In this document: in pieces, positions 24,700 through 31,850 of the stretch | How positions within the stretch are numbered: the first letter of the stretch is position 1 | How the letters are laid out: each line of letters starts with the position of its first letter | Assembly: GCA_002441285.1 (NCBI GenBank) | Contig: DJVR01000042.1 | Span: forward strand, 1 to 31,850 | Direction: 5' to 3' | DNA from: Candidatus Atribacteria bacterium UBA6251 | Lineage (GTDB): Bacteria > Atribacterota > Phoenicimicrobiia > Phoenicimicrobiales > Phoenicimicrobiaceae | Length of the DNA: 31,850 nucleotides | Notes under the pieces: model-generated | Told to the model about the DNA's origin: nothing | Databases searched by the model: none | What the model saw: the letters and a program-made list of their open reading frames with translations, nothing else | Made by a program: the position numbers and the translations under genes

Positions 24700-25678
24700 T
24701 AGACATACCAACTTTCTTCTTAAAGGTAGATTTCCTATTCTTAATCATATTGCCTAGGGTACCCAGTACTCCTTGAGGAACAAAAAAGACAATGATTATA
24801 GTGGCAATTCCTAATACAGCTAAATGGTACTCCATAAAGCCGCTCCAGGCAAATTCTGAAACAATCTCTAGAATAAAAGCTCCGACAATTGGTCCTAAAA
24901 TCGTTCCCGCTCCTCCAATTAACATCATAACAATAGTATTTACCGAAATCATTACATCAAATACTTCTTCCGGAGCAATAAAGGACATCCAATAACCATA
25001 AAGTGCGCCGGCTAAACTAGTAAAGAAGGCAGAAATTGCCCAAGTAATAATTTTAGTATAGGTAGTATTAATACCCATAGAATTGGCGGCATCCTCATTA
25101 GCCTTGATACTGCGTATAGCATAGCCAAATTTAGAATTGATTACCAGGTAAATCACTAAAGTAGTCAGCACCATCAAAGCAAACATAGCTAAATAAAAGT
25201 AATTATAGACAATCTCCGGTGCTTGAGGAATGATAGGCAGAGTAGTGCCCATTGCTCCACCGGTGATTTCAGTAGTATTTTGTACTACCGACATAATTGC
25301 TCCGTTCATTCCAATAGTGGCAATGGCAAAGTAATGTCCTCTCAATCTAAGAACTGGGAAACCCAGAATAATGCTAGTTATTACTGCTGCTAATGCAGCC
25401 AAAAAAACAGCAGTAATAAAGGGAAAACCTCTTCCCATAAAAATAGCGGTGACATAAGCTCCTATTCCAAAGAACATTATATTCCCAAAAGGAAGATACC
25501 CCATGTAACCAGACATTAGATTAAATCCCTGAGCAATAGCAGCGTACATAAAAATTGCGGTAAGAATTCTGGTATAATATCCTGAAATAAATCGGGGTAA
25601 CAGGATAAATAGGATAATAAAAACAATCACTAAGATTATATTTTTACTAAATTTACTTTTTTTCTCTATATTGGTCAT
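24692..25678 (-). CDS. livM: Branched-chain-amino-acid-type ABC transporter permease LivM
   Basis: The 328-residue product is a highly hydrophobic permease. LMSGYMGYLPFGNIMFFGIGAY (about 53-74) and GFPVLRLRGHYFAIATIGM (about 105-123) are the family landmarks, and the EDAANSMGINTTYTK segment (about 197-211) is the cytoplasmic loop that contacts the ATPase. IGGAGTILGPIVGAF near residue 254 is also conserved. The start has GGAAGGA upstream. It lies between livH (43-base gap) and livG (overlapping). Confidence 0.95.
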   Translation of the reverse strand: MTNIEKKSKFSKNIILVIVFIILFILLPRFISGYYTRILTAIFMYAAIAQGFNLMSGYMGYLPFGNIMFFGIGAYVTAIFMGRGFPFITAVFLAALAAVITSIILGFPVLRLRGHYFAIATIGMNGAIMSVVQNTTEITGGAMGTTLPIIPQAPEIVYNYFYLAMFALMVLTTLVIYLVINSKFGYAIRSIKANEDAANSMGINTTYTKIITWAISAFFTSLAGALYGYWMSFIAPEEVFDVMISVNTIVMMLIGGAGTILGPIVGAFILEIVSEFAWSGFMEYHLAVLGIATIIIVFFVPQGVLGTLGNMIKNRKSTFKKKVGMSNG

Positions 25679-25721
25679 TTTATTTTATCCTTCCTCTATA
25701 GCAATTCTATAGTTTGAAAAT

Positions 25722-26585
25722 TTAACCAAAAAATTTCTTTCCGATTAGTCCATGAGGTCTAAACAACAATACGGCAACCATAATGACCAAACCAATTGCT
25801 TCTTGCCATTGGGAGCCTATAAAGGTTGCGCCCGAGGTTTCAGCAAAACCCAATAAAATCCCTCCAGCAGCAGCTCCCCAGATATTTCCTAAACCTCCCA
25901 AGATAGCGATGATAAATACTTTTCCCACAATTACTCCAATGATATGAGGAGAAAAACTATAAATATTAGCCCAGAGAGAGCCGGTAATCCCAGCAAGGGC
26001 AGTTCCCACTGCAAAATTAATCATATACATCTTTTGATCATCAACTCCTACTGCTAGCGCACCTTCTTTATCTAAAGCAACTGCCTGAATTCCTTTTCCT
26101 ATTTTGGTATTCATCATAAAAAGATAAGTGAAGTAGACTAGTATACCAGCAATAATAAAGGTCAAAAATTTAGTAAGAGGGATAAAGGTGTTAAATAATT
26201 GTAAACTACTCCCTGCATAGCTTACTCTAATAGTGCGATAATCTGCTGACCAGATAAGCAGGATAATATTTTCAATCACTAAGCGGATAGCAAAAGTGAT
26301 GATCAGAGTAAAGACAATTCCTCCTTTTAACAAAGGTTGCAAGGAAAAACGGTAAACTAAAGCACCTAAAAAGAATAAGATGAACCCGGAAAAAATTAAA
26401 CTGATAAAGGGGTCTAGACCTAAAGTATTAAATAGTACTAAAGATAGATAAGAACCTAAAACTACCATTGCCCCATAGGAAAGATTAATAATTCCACTAA
26501 TTCCCCATTGTAAAGAGAAGCCTAAACCCATTAAAGCATATAAACCTCCCAGCAAGATGGCATTGATAAAAAATTGTAGTCCCAT
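25722..26585 (-). CDS. livH: Branched-chain-amino-acid-type ABC transporter permease LivH
   Basis: The 287-residue product is the partner permease of LivM. GLGFSLQWGISGIINLSYGAM (about 21-41) is the usual LivH N-terminal motif, with Trp-Gly replacing the more common Thr/Asn. KIGKGIQAVALDKEGALAVGVD (about 162-183) is the ATPase-contacting loop, and AILGGLGNIWGAAAGGILLG is the conserved C-terminal block. The ATG start has AAAGGAG eight bases upstream. It is the first transporter gene, 77 bases after pyrD, with no terminator between, so transport and pyr genes are likely one transcript. Confidence 0.95.
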   Translation of the reverse strand: MGLQFFINAILLGGLYALMGLGFSLQWGISGIINLSYGAMVVLGSYLSLVLFNTLGLDPFISLIFSGFILFFLGALVYRFSLQPLLKGGIVFTLIITFAIRLVIENIILLIWSADYRTIRVSYAGSSLQLFNTFIPLTKFLTFIIAGILVYFTYLFMMNTKIGKGIQAVALDKEGALAVGVDDQKMYMINFAVGTALAGITGSLWANIYSFSPHIIGVIVGKVFIIAILGGLGNIWGAAAGGILLGFAETSGATFIGSQWQEAIGLVIMVAVLLFRPHGLIGKKFFG

Positions 26586-26662
26586 TAAATTACTCCTTTA
26601 ATAAATATAAGTTTTTTATATATGTATTTTTGATTATTCTTATTTTTAATTAGCTTAACTAT

Positions 26663-27589
26663 CTAAAAATGATTTTTATGAACTAAACCAATAATGTCTA
26701 AAAGAGAAGAATATTTTTTTCTAAGCAGATACTCCTTAATTCCCTGAATTACCTCCAGCATAACATAAGGATTACTAAAATTAGCACATCCTATCTGCAC
26801 TGCGCTAGCCCCGGCTAAGAACATTTCCAGGGCATCCTGAGCGCAGGTAATTCCTCCCACTCCGATAAGAGGTATTTTGACTTTCTGGCTAGTTTCCCAA
26901 ATCATACGCACAATAATTGGTCTAATCGCTGGACCAGATATTCCACCCACTTTATTCCCTAATCTAGGTATCTGTTTTTCTGGATCTATAGCCATTCCCA
27001 GAAAGGTATTGGCAATAGTAAGGATATCCGCTCCTGCTTCTTGAGCGGTAAGGGCCATCTCTGTAATATCAGTAACATTGGGTGATAATTTGGCAATGAT
27101 TATCTTCTGAGTGCTTTTCTTAAGTTGATAGATTAAATCACCCAGTACATCTTTATTAACCCCAAAGTATAAGCCATTATTTAAATTAGGACAAGATAAA
27201 TTTATCTCTAGAGCAGATATTTTTTCAAAATTATCCAGTTTCTTGGCTAAAGCACAAAAATCAACAATGGAGTCTCCCACCATACTTACAATAATAGTAT
27301 CATTCGCTTCTTCCAATAAAGGTAGAATATGTTCTTTAAAATATTCAACTCCTTCTCCCGGAACTCCTACAGCATTGATCATTCCTCCATCGGTTTCCCA
27401 GACCCGAGGACCTGGATTACCTTCTCTTCTTCGGGAGGCAATACTCTTGGTAATAATAGCCCCTAAAGAGTTTAACTCTCTCATATTAAGTAAGGTATCC
27501 CTTATATCAAAAGTTCCTGAAGCAGGCATTACTGGATTCTTTAAATGTAGAGAACCTAAATTTACGGATAGATCAACCTTATCTTTCAT
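26663..27589 (-). CDS. pyrD: Dihydroorotate dehydrogenase, class 1B catalytic subunit
   Basis: The FMN-containing subunit that interconverts dihydroorotate and orotate; in class 1B enzymes it works with PyrK and NAD. The 308-residue product shows NPVMPASGTF (18-27), TKSIASRRREGNPGPRV (47-63), the catalytic C133 in NLSCPNLNNG, and FMN-binding IGVGGI and VQIGCANF near the C-terminus. Catalytic Cys (rather than Ser) marks class 1. Its start overlaps the end of pyrK by 11 bases. The order pyrK-pyrD is usual in Bacillota, but the downstream neighbours here are transporter genes. A related dihydropyrimidine dehydrogenase activity is a less likely alternative, since the partner is a standard PyrK. 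Confidence 0.95.
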   Translation of the reverse strand: MKDKVDLSVNLGSLHLKNPVMPASGTFDIRDTLLNMRELNSLGAIITKSIASRRREGNPGPRVWETDGGMINAVGVPGEGVEYFKEHILPLLEEANDTIIVSMVGDSIVDFCALAKKLDNFEKISALEINLSCPNLNNGLYFGVNKDVLGDLIYQLKKSTQKIIIAKLSPNVTDITEMALTAQEAGADILTIANTFLGMAIDPEKQIPRLGNKVGGISGPAIRPIIVRMIWETSQKVKIPLIGVGGITCAQDALEMFLAGASAVQIGCANFSNPYVMLEVIQGIKEYLLRKKYSSLLDIIGLVHKNHF

Positions 27590-28385
27590 AAAACATTACC
27601 TCTTCCAGGGGAAATACAGGTCCTTCCTTACAAACCCTTTGATAACCGTGACAGGTTCTAATTACACAACCCTTACAGGCACCTATTCCGCACCCCATTC
27701 TTTCTTCCAGACTAACATAGGAAAAAAAATGGAACTTCTGTTGTAATTCTTGAATATGCTGAGCCAATCTTTTTGAACCACAGGTATATACAGCCTCAAA
27801 ATTTACCTTATTTTCTTTTAATAATTCTTCTAAAAAGTAAGTTACCTTCCCTTTTCTTCCTTTAGATCCATCATCTGTAGTATAAAAAGTATGAAAAGAG
27901 AGAGATTCCAGACTATCTCTACCCAGCAATAAAGACTTTTCTCGAGCAGAAAGAAAACTATAAATTTCTATCCCTCTATTACTTGCTTCCTGAGCTAAAG
28001 GTAAAAGTGTAGCTATACCTATTCCTCGTGCCACCAGGGCAATTCTATTAGCCTCTTTAGGTAACAAAAAACCATTTCCACAGGGACCGATTAATTCTAT
28101 TTCATCCCCAATCTTCGAGTTAGATAAAATTTCAGTACCTTTCCCTACTATTTTATATAAAATAGTAAATCTTCCTTCCTGGGGATTTATTTGATAAAAA
28201 CTGAATGGTCTTTTTAATAAAAGATTTTTGATCTGCCATCTGGAAAGCATAACAAATTGTCCCGGTTTTGCTCTTTTTGCAATTTGAGGTGCCTCAATGA
28301 CCATTTCACCATAATTATTCGAGATAAGTTTATGTTTCCTTATCTTACCCTTGACCAATAAGGGTTTATTTTCATAAGCTTCCAT
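27579..28385 (-). CDS. pyrK: Dihydroorotate dehydrogenase electron-transfer subunit PyrK
   Basis: PyrK carries FAD and a 2Fe-2S cluster and passes electrons between PyrD and NAD(H). The 268-residue product has the flavin-binding KRPFSFYQIN segment (about 64-73), a nucleotide-binding middle part (ELIGPCGNGFLLP; ALVARGIGIATLLPL) and, at the C-terminus, the cluster ligands C232, C237, C240 and C252 in CGIGACKGC and RVCKEGPVF. An extra C245 lies in the loop. The ATG begins right after the PEPCK stop codon with no spacer, and its 3' end overlaps pyrD, so pckG, pyrK and pyrD are tightly coupled. Confidence 0.95.
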   Translation of the reverse strand: MEAYENKPLLVKGKIRKHKLISNNYGEMVIEAPQIAKRAKPGQFVMLSRWQIKNLLLKRPFSFYQINPQEGRFTILYKIVGKGTEILSNSKIGDEIELIGPCGNGFLLPKEANRIALVARGIGIATLLPLAQEASNRGIEIYSFLSAREKSLLLGRDSLESLSFHTFYTTDDGSKGRKGKVTYFLEELLKENKVNFEAVYTCGSKRLAQHIQELQQKFHFFSYVSLEERMGCGIGACKGCVIRTCHGYQRVCKEGPVFPLEEVMFYER

Positions 28386-30233
28386 CTAATTATTATCTTT
28401 CTTTTGGAAATTTAAAGGAGAAATAACTCCTTGCTGGTACTTTTCTTTCGCTCTTTTAAGTCGAAAGGTCTGCTTTTCTAATTCATCTTTAATTATGTGG
28501 GGAATATTTACCTGTTCAAATATATTACTCATCCTCTCCATCTTTTCCAGATATTTATCTATTCTTAAAGAAAAGTGCGTAAGATATTCTTTTTGTGAAT
28601 ATTCCCGGTTAAGCGAGTTTTTAGATATTTTTTTTAAGTCTTCAAATTCAGGAATAAATCCTATTGGTGTTTCAATAGCCGAATAGTCCTGATTTGCTCT
28701 TCCTTCAGCCCACAAAACCCACAATAGATTATATGCCTTAGGGGTCATAAAATTCCCCTGTTCATCTTTTAAAAAATAATTAGTAGCAAAAATTTTAGGA
28801 ATTTTATATAATCCTTCTTTGAAAGAAAGATGATTTTCTAAATATTGAGCAAAGGGGATAGAAATAAAATCAAGGTTGGCCATAGGATTATGCTTTCTAA
28901 CTCCTTGCTTACCCAGAGTAGCAGCAGTTGTTTCTGATTCCACGATCGCCCCTAAAAAAACACCATGCTCCCAGGTAAGTGATTCTACAATAGGTAAAGA
29001 AGTATCAGAATCTCTTCCGCCATAAAGAAAAGCATCAATAGGGACTCCCTCTGGATTTTCCGCTTCTGGATCGACATTATCCAGCTCGGCTATTCTAACT
29101 GTATAACGGGCATTTTTATGTGCAGGGTTAATAATATTCCCCTCTTTATCCTTCTTGCCTGTATACCACTTACCGCTATAGTTAATTCCCTCCTCTGGCA
29201 ATTCTTTCCCCATTCCTAACCAGTAGGGAACACCATCCTTTACCAATATATTAGAAAAAATTATTTCTCGAGGAGTAGTTAATACTCGATAAATTATGGG
29301 ATCTTCTTCTTCATTGACATCTGCAATAATGCCAAAGATTCCTTTTTCCATATTAACTGCTTTTACCATACCATCAACTTTTCTTAGGAAGGCAATATCA
29401 TCACCAATAATAGTCTGTCCGGGTAACATTGCCGTACTGGTTTTTCCGCAGGCACTGGGGAAGGCACCGGTAAAGTAAGTAGTTCTATTCTCCTTACCAT
29501 GCACTCCCATTATAAACATATGCTCTGCCAGCCATCCTTCTTGATGTGCTTTATGGATAGCCAACCGAAAAGCTAATTTTTTTAAACCTATAGAATTACC
29601 AGCATATTGATTATTAACTGAATAAACACAATTCTCTTCCAGATCAATGTAAATTCTTCTTTTATCAATATCTATGCTCACATAGTTATTTAATCTTCCA
29701 GCAGAATGTAAGAAATAAAAGAATTGGTTTGATCCTTTCAAAGCCTTAAACCCTTCGTAATTACTTCTGTAGAGTAAATCCTCACTATGGGCTACATAGG
29801 CTGAATCGGTAATTTGTAAAGCAGGAATAGAAAAATCAGAATTAACCGGACCCAAGGAGAAGAAACGAACTAACATCTCTTTTCCCTTCATACTATCCTG
29901 AAAATACTCTTTAATCTCTGCTAGCCCCTCTTCTTTGTTAATGGAATTAACCTTGATGCCCCAATCCACTTGATGGGAGAGGAGGTAACGAGTATTAGCT
30001 TTATCTCTACCCTGATCATAATAACCATCAAAATGAACAGTATGCCCGGGTAATTTTAATTTTTGTTCTTCTTTGTTTTTTAAGGCAAGCTCTCTTACAT
30101 ATTGAATTTCCTCTAGATTATCAGTAATCACGGTAATTTTATCTGGTTGACAGAGGTCTATCGCTTCTTTTACTCGTTGTTCCACGTAAGGATTATTTAA
30201 ACTTTTTAACTTCTCAATATTTTTTTTATCCAT
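28386..30233 (-). CDS. pckG: Phosphoenolpyruvate carboxykinase (GTP)
   Basis: The enzyme interconverts oxaloacetate plus GTP with PEP, CO2 and GDP. The 615-residue length is that of the GTP class (ATP enzymes are about 540). Seen: the PEPCK-specific FTGAFPSACGKTS P-loop region with the hyper-reactive C262, IGDDI (276-280), LYGGRDSDTSLPIVES near residue 399 and TWEHGVFLGAIVESETTAAT. ATG 30233 has GAAGGCGA upstream. It sits between pyrB (51-base gap) and pyrK (no gap), which is unusual; in a fermentative cell it could run in the PEP-carboxylating direction and conserve energy as GTP, or feed oxaloacetate for aspartate. This direction is my inference. Confidence 0.95.
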   Translation of the reverse strand: MDKKNIEKLKSLNNPYVEQRVKEAIDLCQPDKITVITDNLEEIQYVRELALKNKEEQKLKLPGHTVHFDGYYDQGRDKANTRYLLSHQVDWGIKVNSINKEEGLAEIKEYFQDSMKGKEMLVRFFSLGPVNSDFSIPALQITDSAYVAHSEDLLYRSNYEGFKALKGSNQFFYFLHSAGRLNNYVSIDIDKRRIYIDLEENCVYSVNNQYAGNSIGLKKLAFRLAIHKAHQEGWLAEHMFIMGVHGKENRTTYFTGAFPSACGKTSTAMLPGQTIIGDDIAFLRKVDGMVKAVNMEKGIFGIIADVNEEEDPIIYRVLTTPREIIFSNILVKDGVPYWLGMGKELPEEGINYSGKWYTGKKDKEGNIINPAHKNARYTVRIAELDNVDPEAENPEGVPIDAFLYGGRDSDTSLPIVESLTWEHGVFLGAIVESETTAATLGKQGVRKHNPMANLDFISIPFAQYLENHLSFKEGLYKIPKIFATNYFLKDEQGNFMTPKAYNLLWVLWAEGRANQDYSAIETPIGFIPEFEDLKKISKNSLNREYSQKEYLTHFSLRIDKYLEKMERMSNIFEQVNIPHIIKDELEKQTFRLKRAKEKYQQGVISPLNFQKKDNN

Positions 30234-30284
30234 TTTTTATCGCCTTCTTTTCTATAAAAAATAGAAATATCAAGTAAAAATTAT

Positions 30285-31214
30285 TTAAATCACTTTAATT
30301 CCACTTACCAGAGCCAATAAAGCCATTCTAATATAAATTCCATTATGGGCCTGTCGGAAATAAGCTGCGCCTTCGTAATCATCAATTTCAGTAGATATTT
30401 CATCTACTCTTGGTAAAGGATGAAGGATAGTAATCCCTTTTTTGGCTTCATCAATAATCTTTTGATCGATAATATAAGAACCTTTCAAACGTTCATATTC
30501 TTCTGGATTTTCAAATCTCTCTCTTTGTATTCGGGTAACATAGACTAAATCACTTTGAGCTAAAGCAGATTTTAAATCATCAGTTTCCTCAATTTCAGCT
30601 CCCCGATTTCTAAAATCAGCAGTTAACTCTGCGGGCATTTTCAAGGAAGGAGGAGAAACAAAGATCATTTTATTTTTAAAGAGGGTCATTAAATAACCTA
30701 AAGAGTGAACAGTTCGACCATATTTTAAATCACCCAAGAAAGTTATGGTCAAATCACTGAGATTTCCCCTTTCTTTGCGAATGGTATAGATATCTAGTAG
30801 AGCCTGAGTGGGATGCTGCCCGCTACCATCTCCAGCATTAATAAAAGGATGTTGAGCATTATCAGCAGCAATTTGAGCCGAACCAGTCATAGGATGTCTC
30901 ATTACAATTATGTCGGCATAACCATCCACGGTACGGATAGTATCTGGTAATGATTCTCCTTTTGCTACTGAGGAGCTGGCAGCATTGGCCATACTGATAA
31001 CCCTAGCCCCTAATCTATTGGCGGCAGATTCAAAGGAAAGTCTGGTTCGAGTACTGGGCTCGAAGAATAAACAAGCTACTACCTTTCCATCTAGATCCCG
31101 AATTATCTCCTGTGCCTTTATCTTTTCTTCATATTTAGCAGCAGTATCCATAATTAAATTAAGCTCTGGTAATGAAAATTGAGCTGTAGTTAAAATATCT
31201 TTTCCTTTTAACAT
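30285..31214 (-). CDS. pyrB: Aspartate carbamoyltransferase catalytic subunit
   Basis: ATCase joins carbamoyl phosphate and aspartate to N-carbamoyl-aspartate, the committed pyrimidine step; the reaction can run backwards in orotate fermenters. From ATG 31214 the product is 309 residues with the carbamoyl-phosphate site FEPSTRTRLSFE (51-62), the mobile loop SSSVAKGES (80-88), INAGDGSGQHPTQ (125-137) and HPLPRVDEI (265-273). The frame opens at GTG 31223, but AAAGGAG is eight bases before ATG 31214, which decides the start. No pyrI follows. It is the first gene of the pyr/liv operon, just downstream of a decayed insertion sequence. Confidence 0.96.
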   Translation of the reverse strand: MLKGKDILTTAQFSLPELNLIMDTAAKYEEKIKAQEIIRDLDGKVVACLFFEPSTRTRLSFESAANRLGARVISMANAASSSVAKGESLPDTIRTVDGYADIIVMRHPMTGSAQIAADNAQHPFINAGDGSGQHPTQALLDIYTIRKERGNLSDLTITFLGDLKYGRTVHSLGYLMTLFKNKMIFVSPPSLKMPAELTADFRNRGAEIEETDDLKSALAQSDLVYVTRIQRERFENPEEYERLKGSYIIDQKIIDEAKKGITILHPLPRVDEISTEIDDYEGAAYFRQAHNGIYIRMALLALVSGIKVI

Positions 31215-31249
31215 CTTGTTCACTCCTTTTAAAATATTCTATAATAAAA

Positions 31250-31269
31250 TTTGGTAATGCATAACCAAA
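31250..31269. repeat. Inverted repeat upstream of pyrB
   Basis: TTTGGT and ACCAAA pair around eight bases, about 36 bases upstream of the pyrB ATG and just past the end of the transposase remnant. It may be an operator or part of the insertion sequence end; a convincing promoter is not seen beside it. Confidence 0.3.
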
Positions 31270-31275
31270 GTTTCA

Positions 31276-31850
31276 CTAAATTTGTTCTTTGACAATGGAA
31301 ATCTGTTGATTCAGTAACCTCCTTAATAGGATAACCAGGTTCTCGTTTCAGTGGTTAAAACGCCACTCTACTTCTTTTAAGTAGAGTGGGAAATAGCCCT
31401 AGTTAATACCACGATACTGGTAGAGCCAATGTTTGAAAAAAGACCAGAATCCTTCAAGGCCATTGATATGATCTCGACCTTTAGGTATCCCTTTTTCTTT
31501 TAATACGACAACGTGATTCACTCGAACAGGAAGAGGGGTATAAGCAAACCAGTCCTTGGTATGGTAGAGACTTTCGGTTTTAGTATATCTGACAATATAG
31601 GGCATCATGGTCTCTCTAGCACGTGAAGAGATAGGAAAAGTAAGGACTTTTCCCTTTCTCTGATAAATACCAGAGACAATAATTTTACCTAATGCTCCCC
31701 AGCCTCGTTTAGCTGGTCTTCTACCACCAAACATGGTTTCATCCATTTCGATCTCTCCTGAGAGAGGTTTAAGGTCGTTAATAACATTTTGATAAATAGT
31801 TTCTCTGAACATCCTGAAACATCTTTGGATGGTCAATTGGCTGTAAGGTA
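31276..31850 (-). pseudogene. IS1595/ISXO2-type transposase, decayed and cut by the window end
   Basis: The frame enters from the right edge of the window, so the N-terminal part is not visible. Residues of the ISXO2-like DDE domain are clear: the first Asp in EIEMDETMFGGRRP, a second Asp in TKDWFAY and the Glu/Asn site in HINGLEGFWSFFKHWL, ending QYRGIN. There the frame meets TAG (31401-31399). Reading on in the same frame gives GYFPLYLKEVEWRFNH, then TGA (31350-31348), then NENLVILLRRLLN and a final TAG at 31278-31276. The family normally continues exactly so (YLxEFEWRFNHR-xENL), so both stops are substitutions inside the gene; the TGA fits CGA to TGA. It is probably inactive. Confidence 0.85.
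31276..31850 (-). mobile_element. Left part of an IS1595-family insertion sequence
   Basis: Defined by the transposase remnant alone. The downstream end lies between the last stop (31276) and pyrB (31214); a terminal inverted repeat cannot be confirmed because the other end is outside the window. It is oriented like the pyr/liv operon, so read-through from the element could contribute to pyrB expression. Confidence 0.6.

Noticed and set aside
31363..31389. Perfect 11-pair hairpin (CCACTCTACTT/AAGTAGAGTGG), at first read as a terminator after the transposase.
   Set aside because: The same bases encode part of the conserved transposase C-terminus (PLYLKEVEW) beyond the TAG stop, and no T run follows on the minus strand, so the codons explain it better.
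31276..31401. In-frame TAG and TGA in the transposase as evidence of stop-codon reassignment or selenocysteine.
   Set aside because: Other genes here end normally at TGA (ferredoxin, livF) and TAG (pckG), and no SECIS-like need exists at these positions; simple decay is enough.
1..31850. CRISPR arrays, prophage genes, toxin-antitoxin pairs, defence systems or rRNA.
   Set aside because: I looked on both strands for spaced direct repeats and for such families and saw none.

Overview
This is a single AT-rich window (roughly one third G+C by eye) in which almost every gene lies on the minus strand. It looks like the chromosome of an anaerobic, low-GC bacterium. The order rsmA, spoVG, glmU, prs, rplY(ctc), pth, mfd, mazG is the arrangement known from Bacillota, with differences. 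The tungsten-type aldehyde:ferredoxin oxidoreductase and GTP-type PEP carboxykinase point to a fermentative anaerobe. I would guess Atribacterota or a Clostridia-like lineage, but the window has no rRNA or other taxonomic marker to settle this. TTG and GTG starts are frequent.

Region 1 (about 75-9623) is housekeeping, transcribed leftward. spoVG and tRNA-Gln(UUG) are followed by an intrinsic terminator. Then glmU-prs-rplY-pth form a block closed by a terminator at about 5164-5193. pfkA-mfd-mazG follow (glycolysis, transcription-coupled repair, nucleotide-pool cleaning).

Region 2 (10112-14058) is an envelope thiol-redox island: a CcdA/DsbD-type membrane protein with an N-terminal thioredoxin domain, a TlpA-like protein that has lost its active-site cysteines, an Omp28-like lipoprotein with a CGGC site, and a membrane-anchored DUF1573 protein. 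It ends in a strong terminator at 9867-9897. No cytochrome or other target is encoded nearby.

Region 3 (14173-15788) holds rsmA, a 33-base perfect palindrome flush with the CCA end of tRNA-Thr(CGU), that tRNA with an extended -10 promoter, and the only credible plus-strand gene, a small permease.

Region 4 (15903-31214) is the most unusual part. Two leftward operons lie head to tail. The upstream one is pyrB-pckG-pyrK-pyrD-livHMGF-livK and ends in a terminator at 21769-21810. The downstream one encodes a dicluster ferredoxin, an AOR-family oxidoreductase, an Asp/Glu/hydantoin racemase, a dihydroorotase/allantoinase-type amidohydrolase and an MFS transporter. Together they contain the ATCase, cyclic amidohydrolase and NAD-linked dihydroorotate dehydrogenase steps but no carAB, pyrE or pyrF. 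They also contain a racemase, an importer, PEPCK and a ferredoxin-linked oxidoreductase. This could be partial pyrimidine biosynthesis mixed with other genes, or a catabolic (orotate/hydantoin fermentation) module; the sequence alone does not decide.

The right edge carries a decayed IS1595/ISXO2-type transposase whose C-terminus is interrupted by two in-frame stops, just upstream of pyrB.
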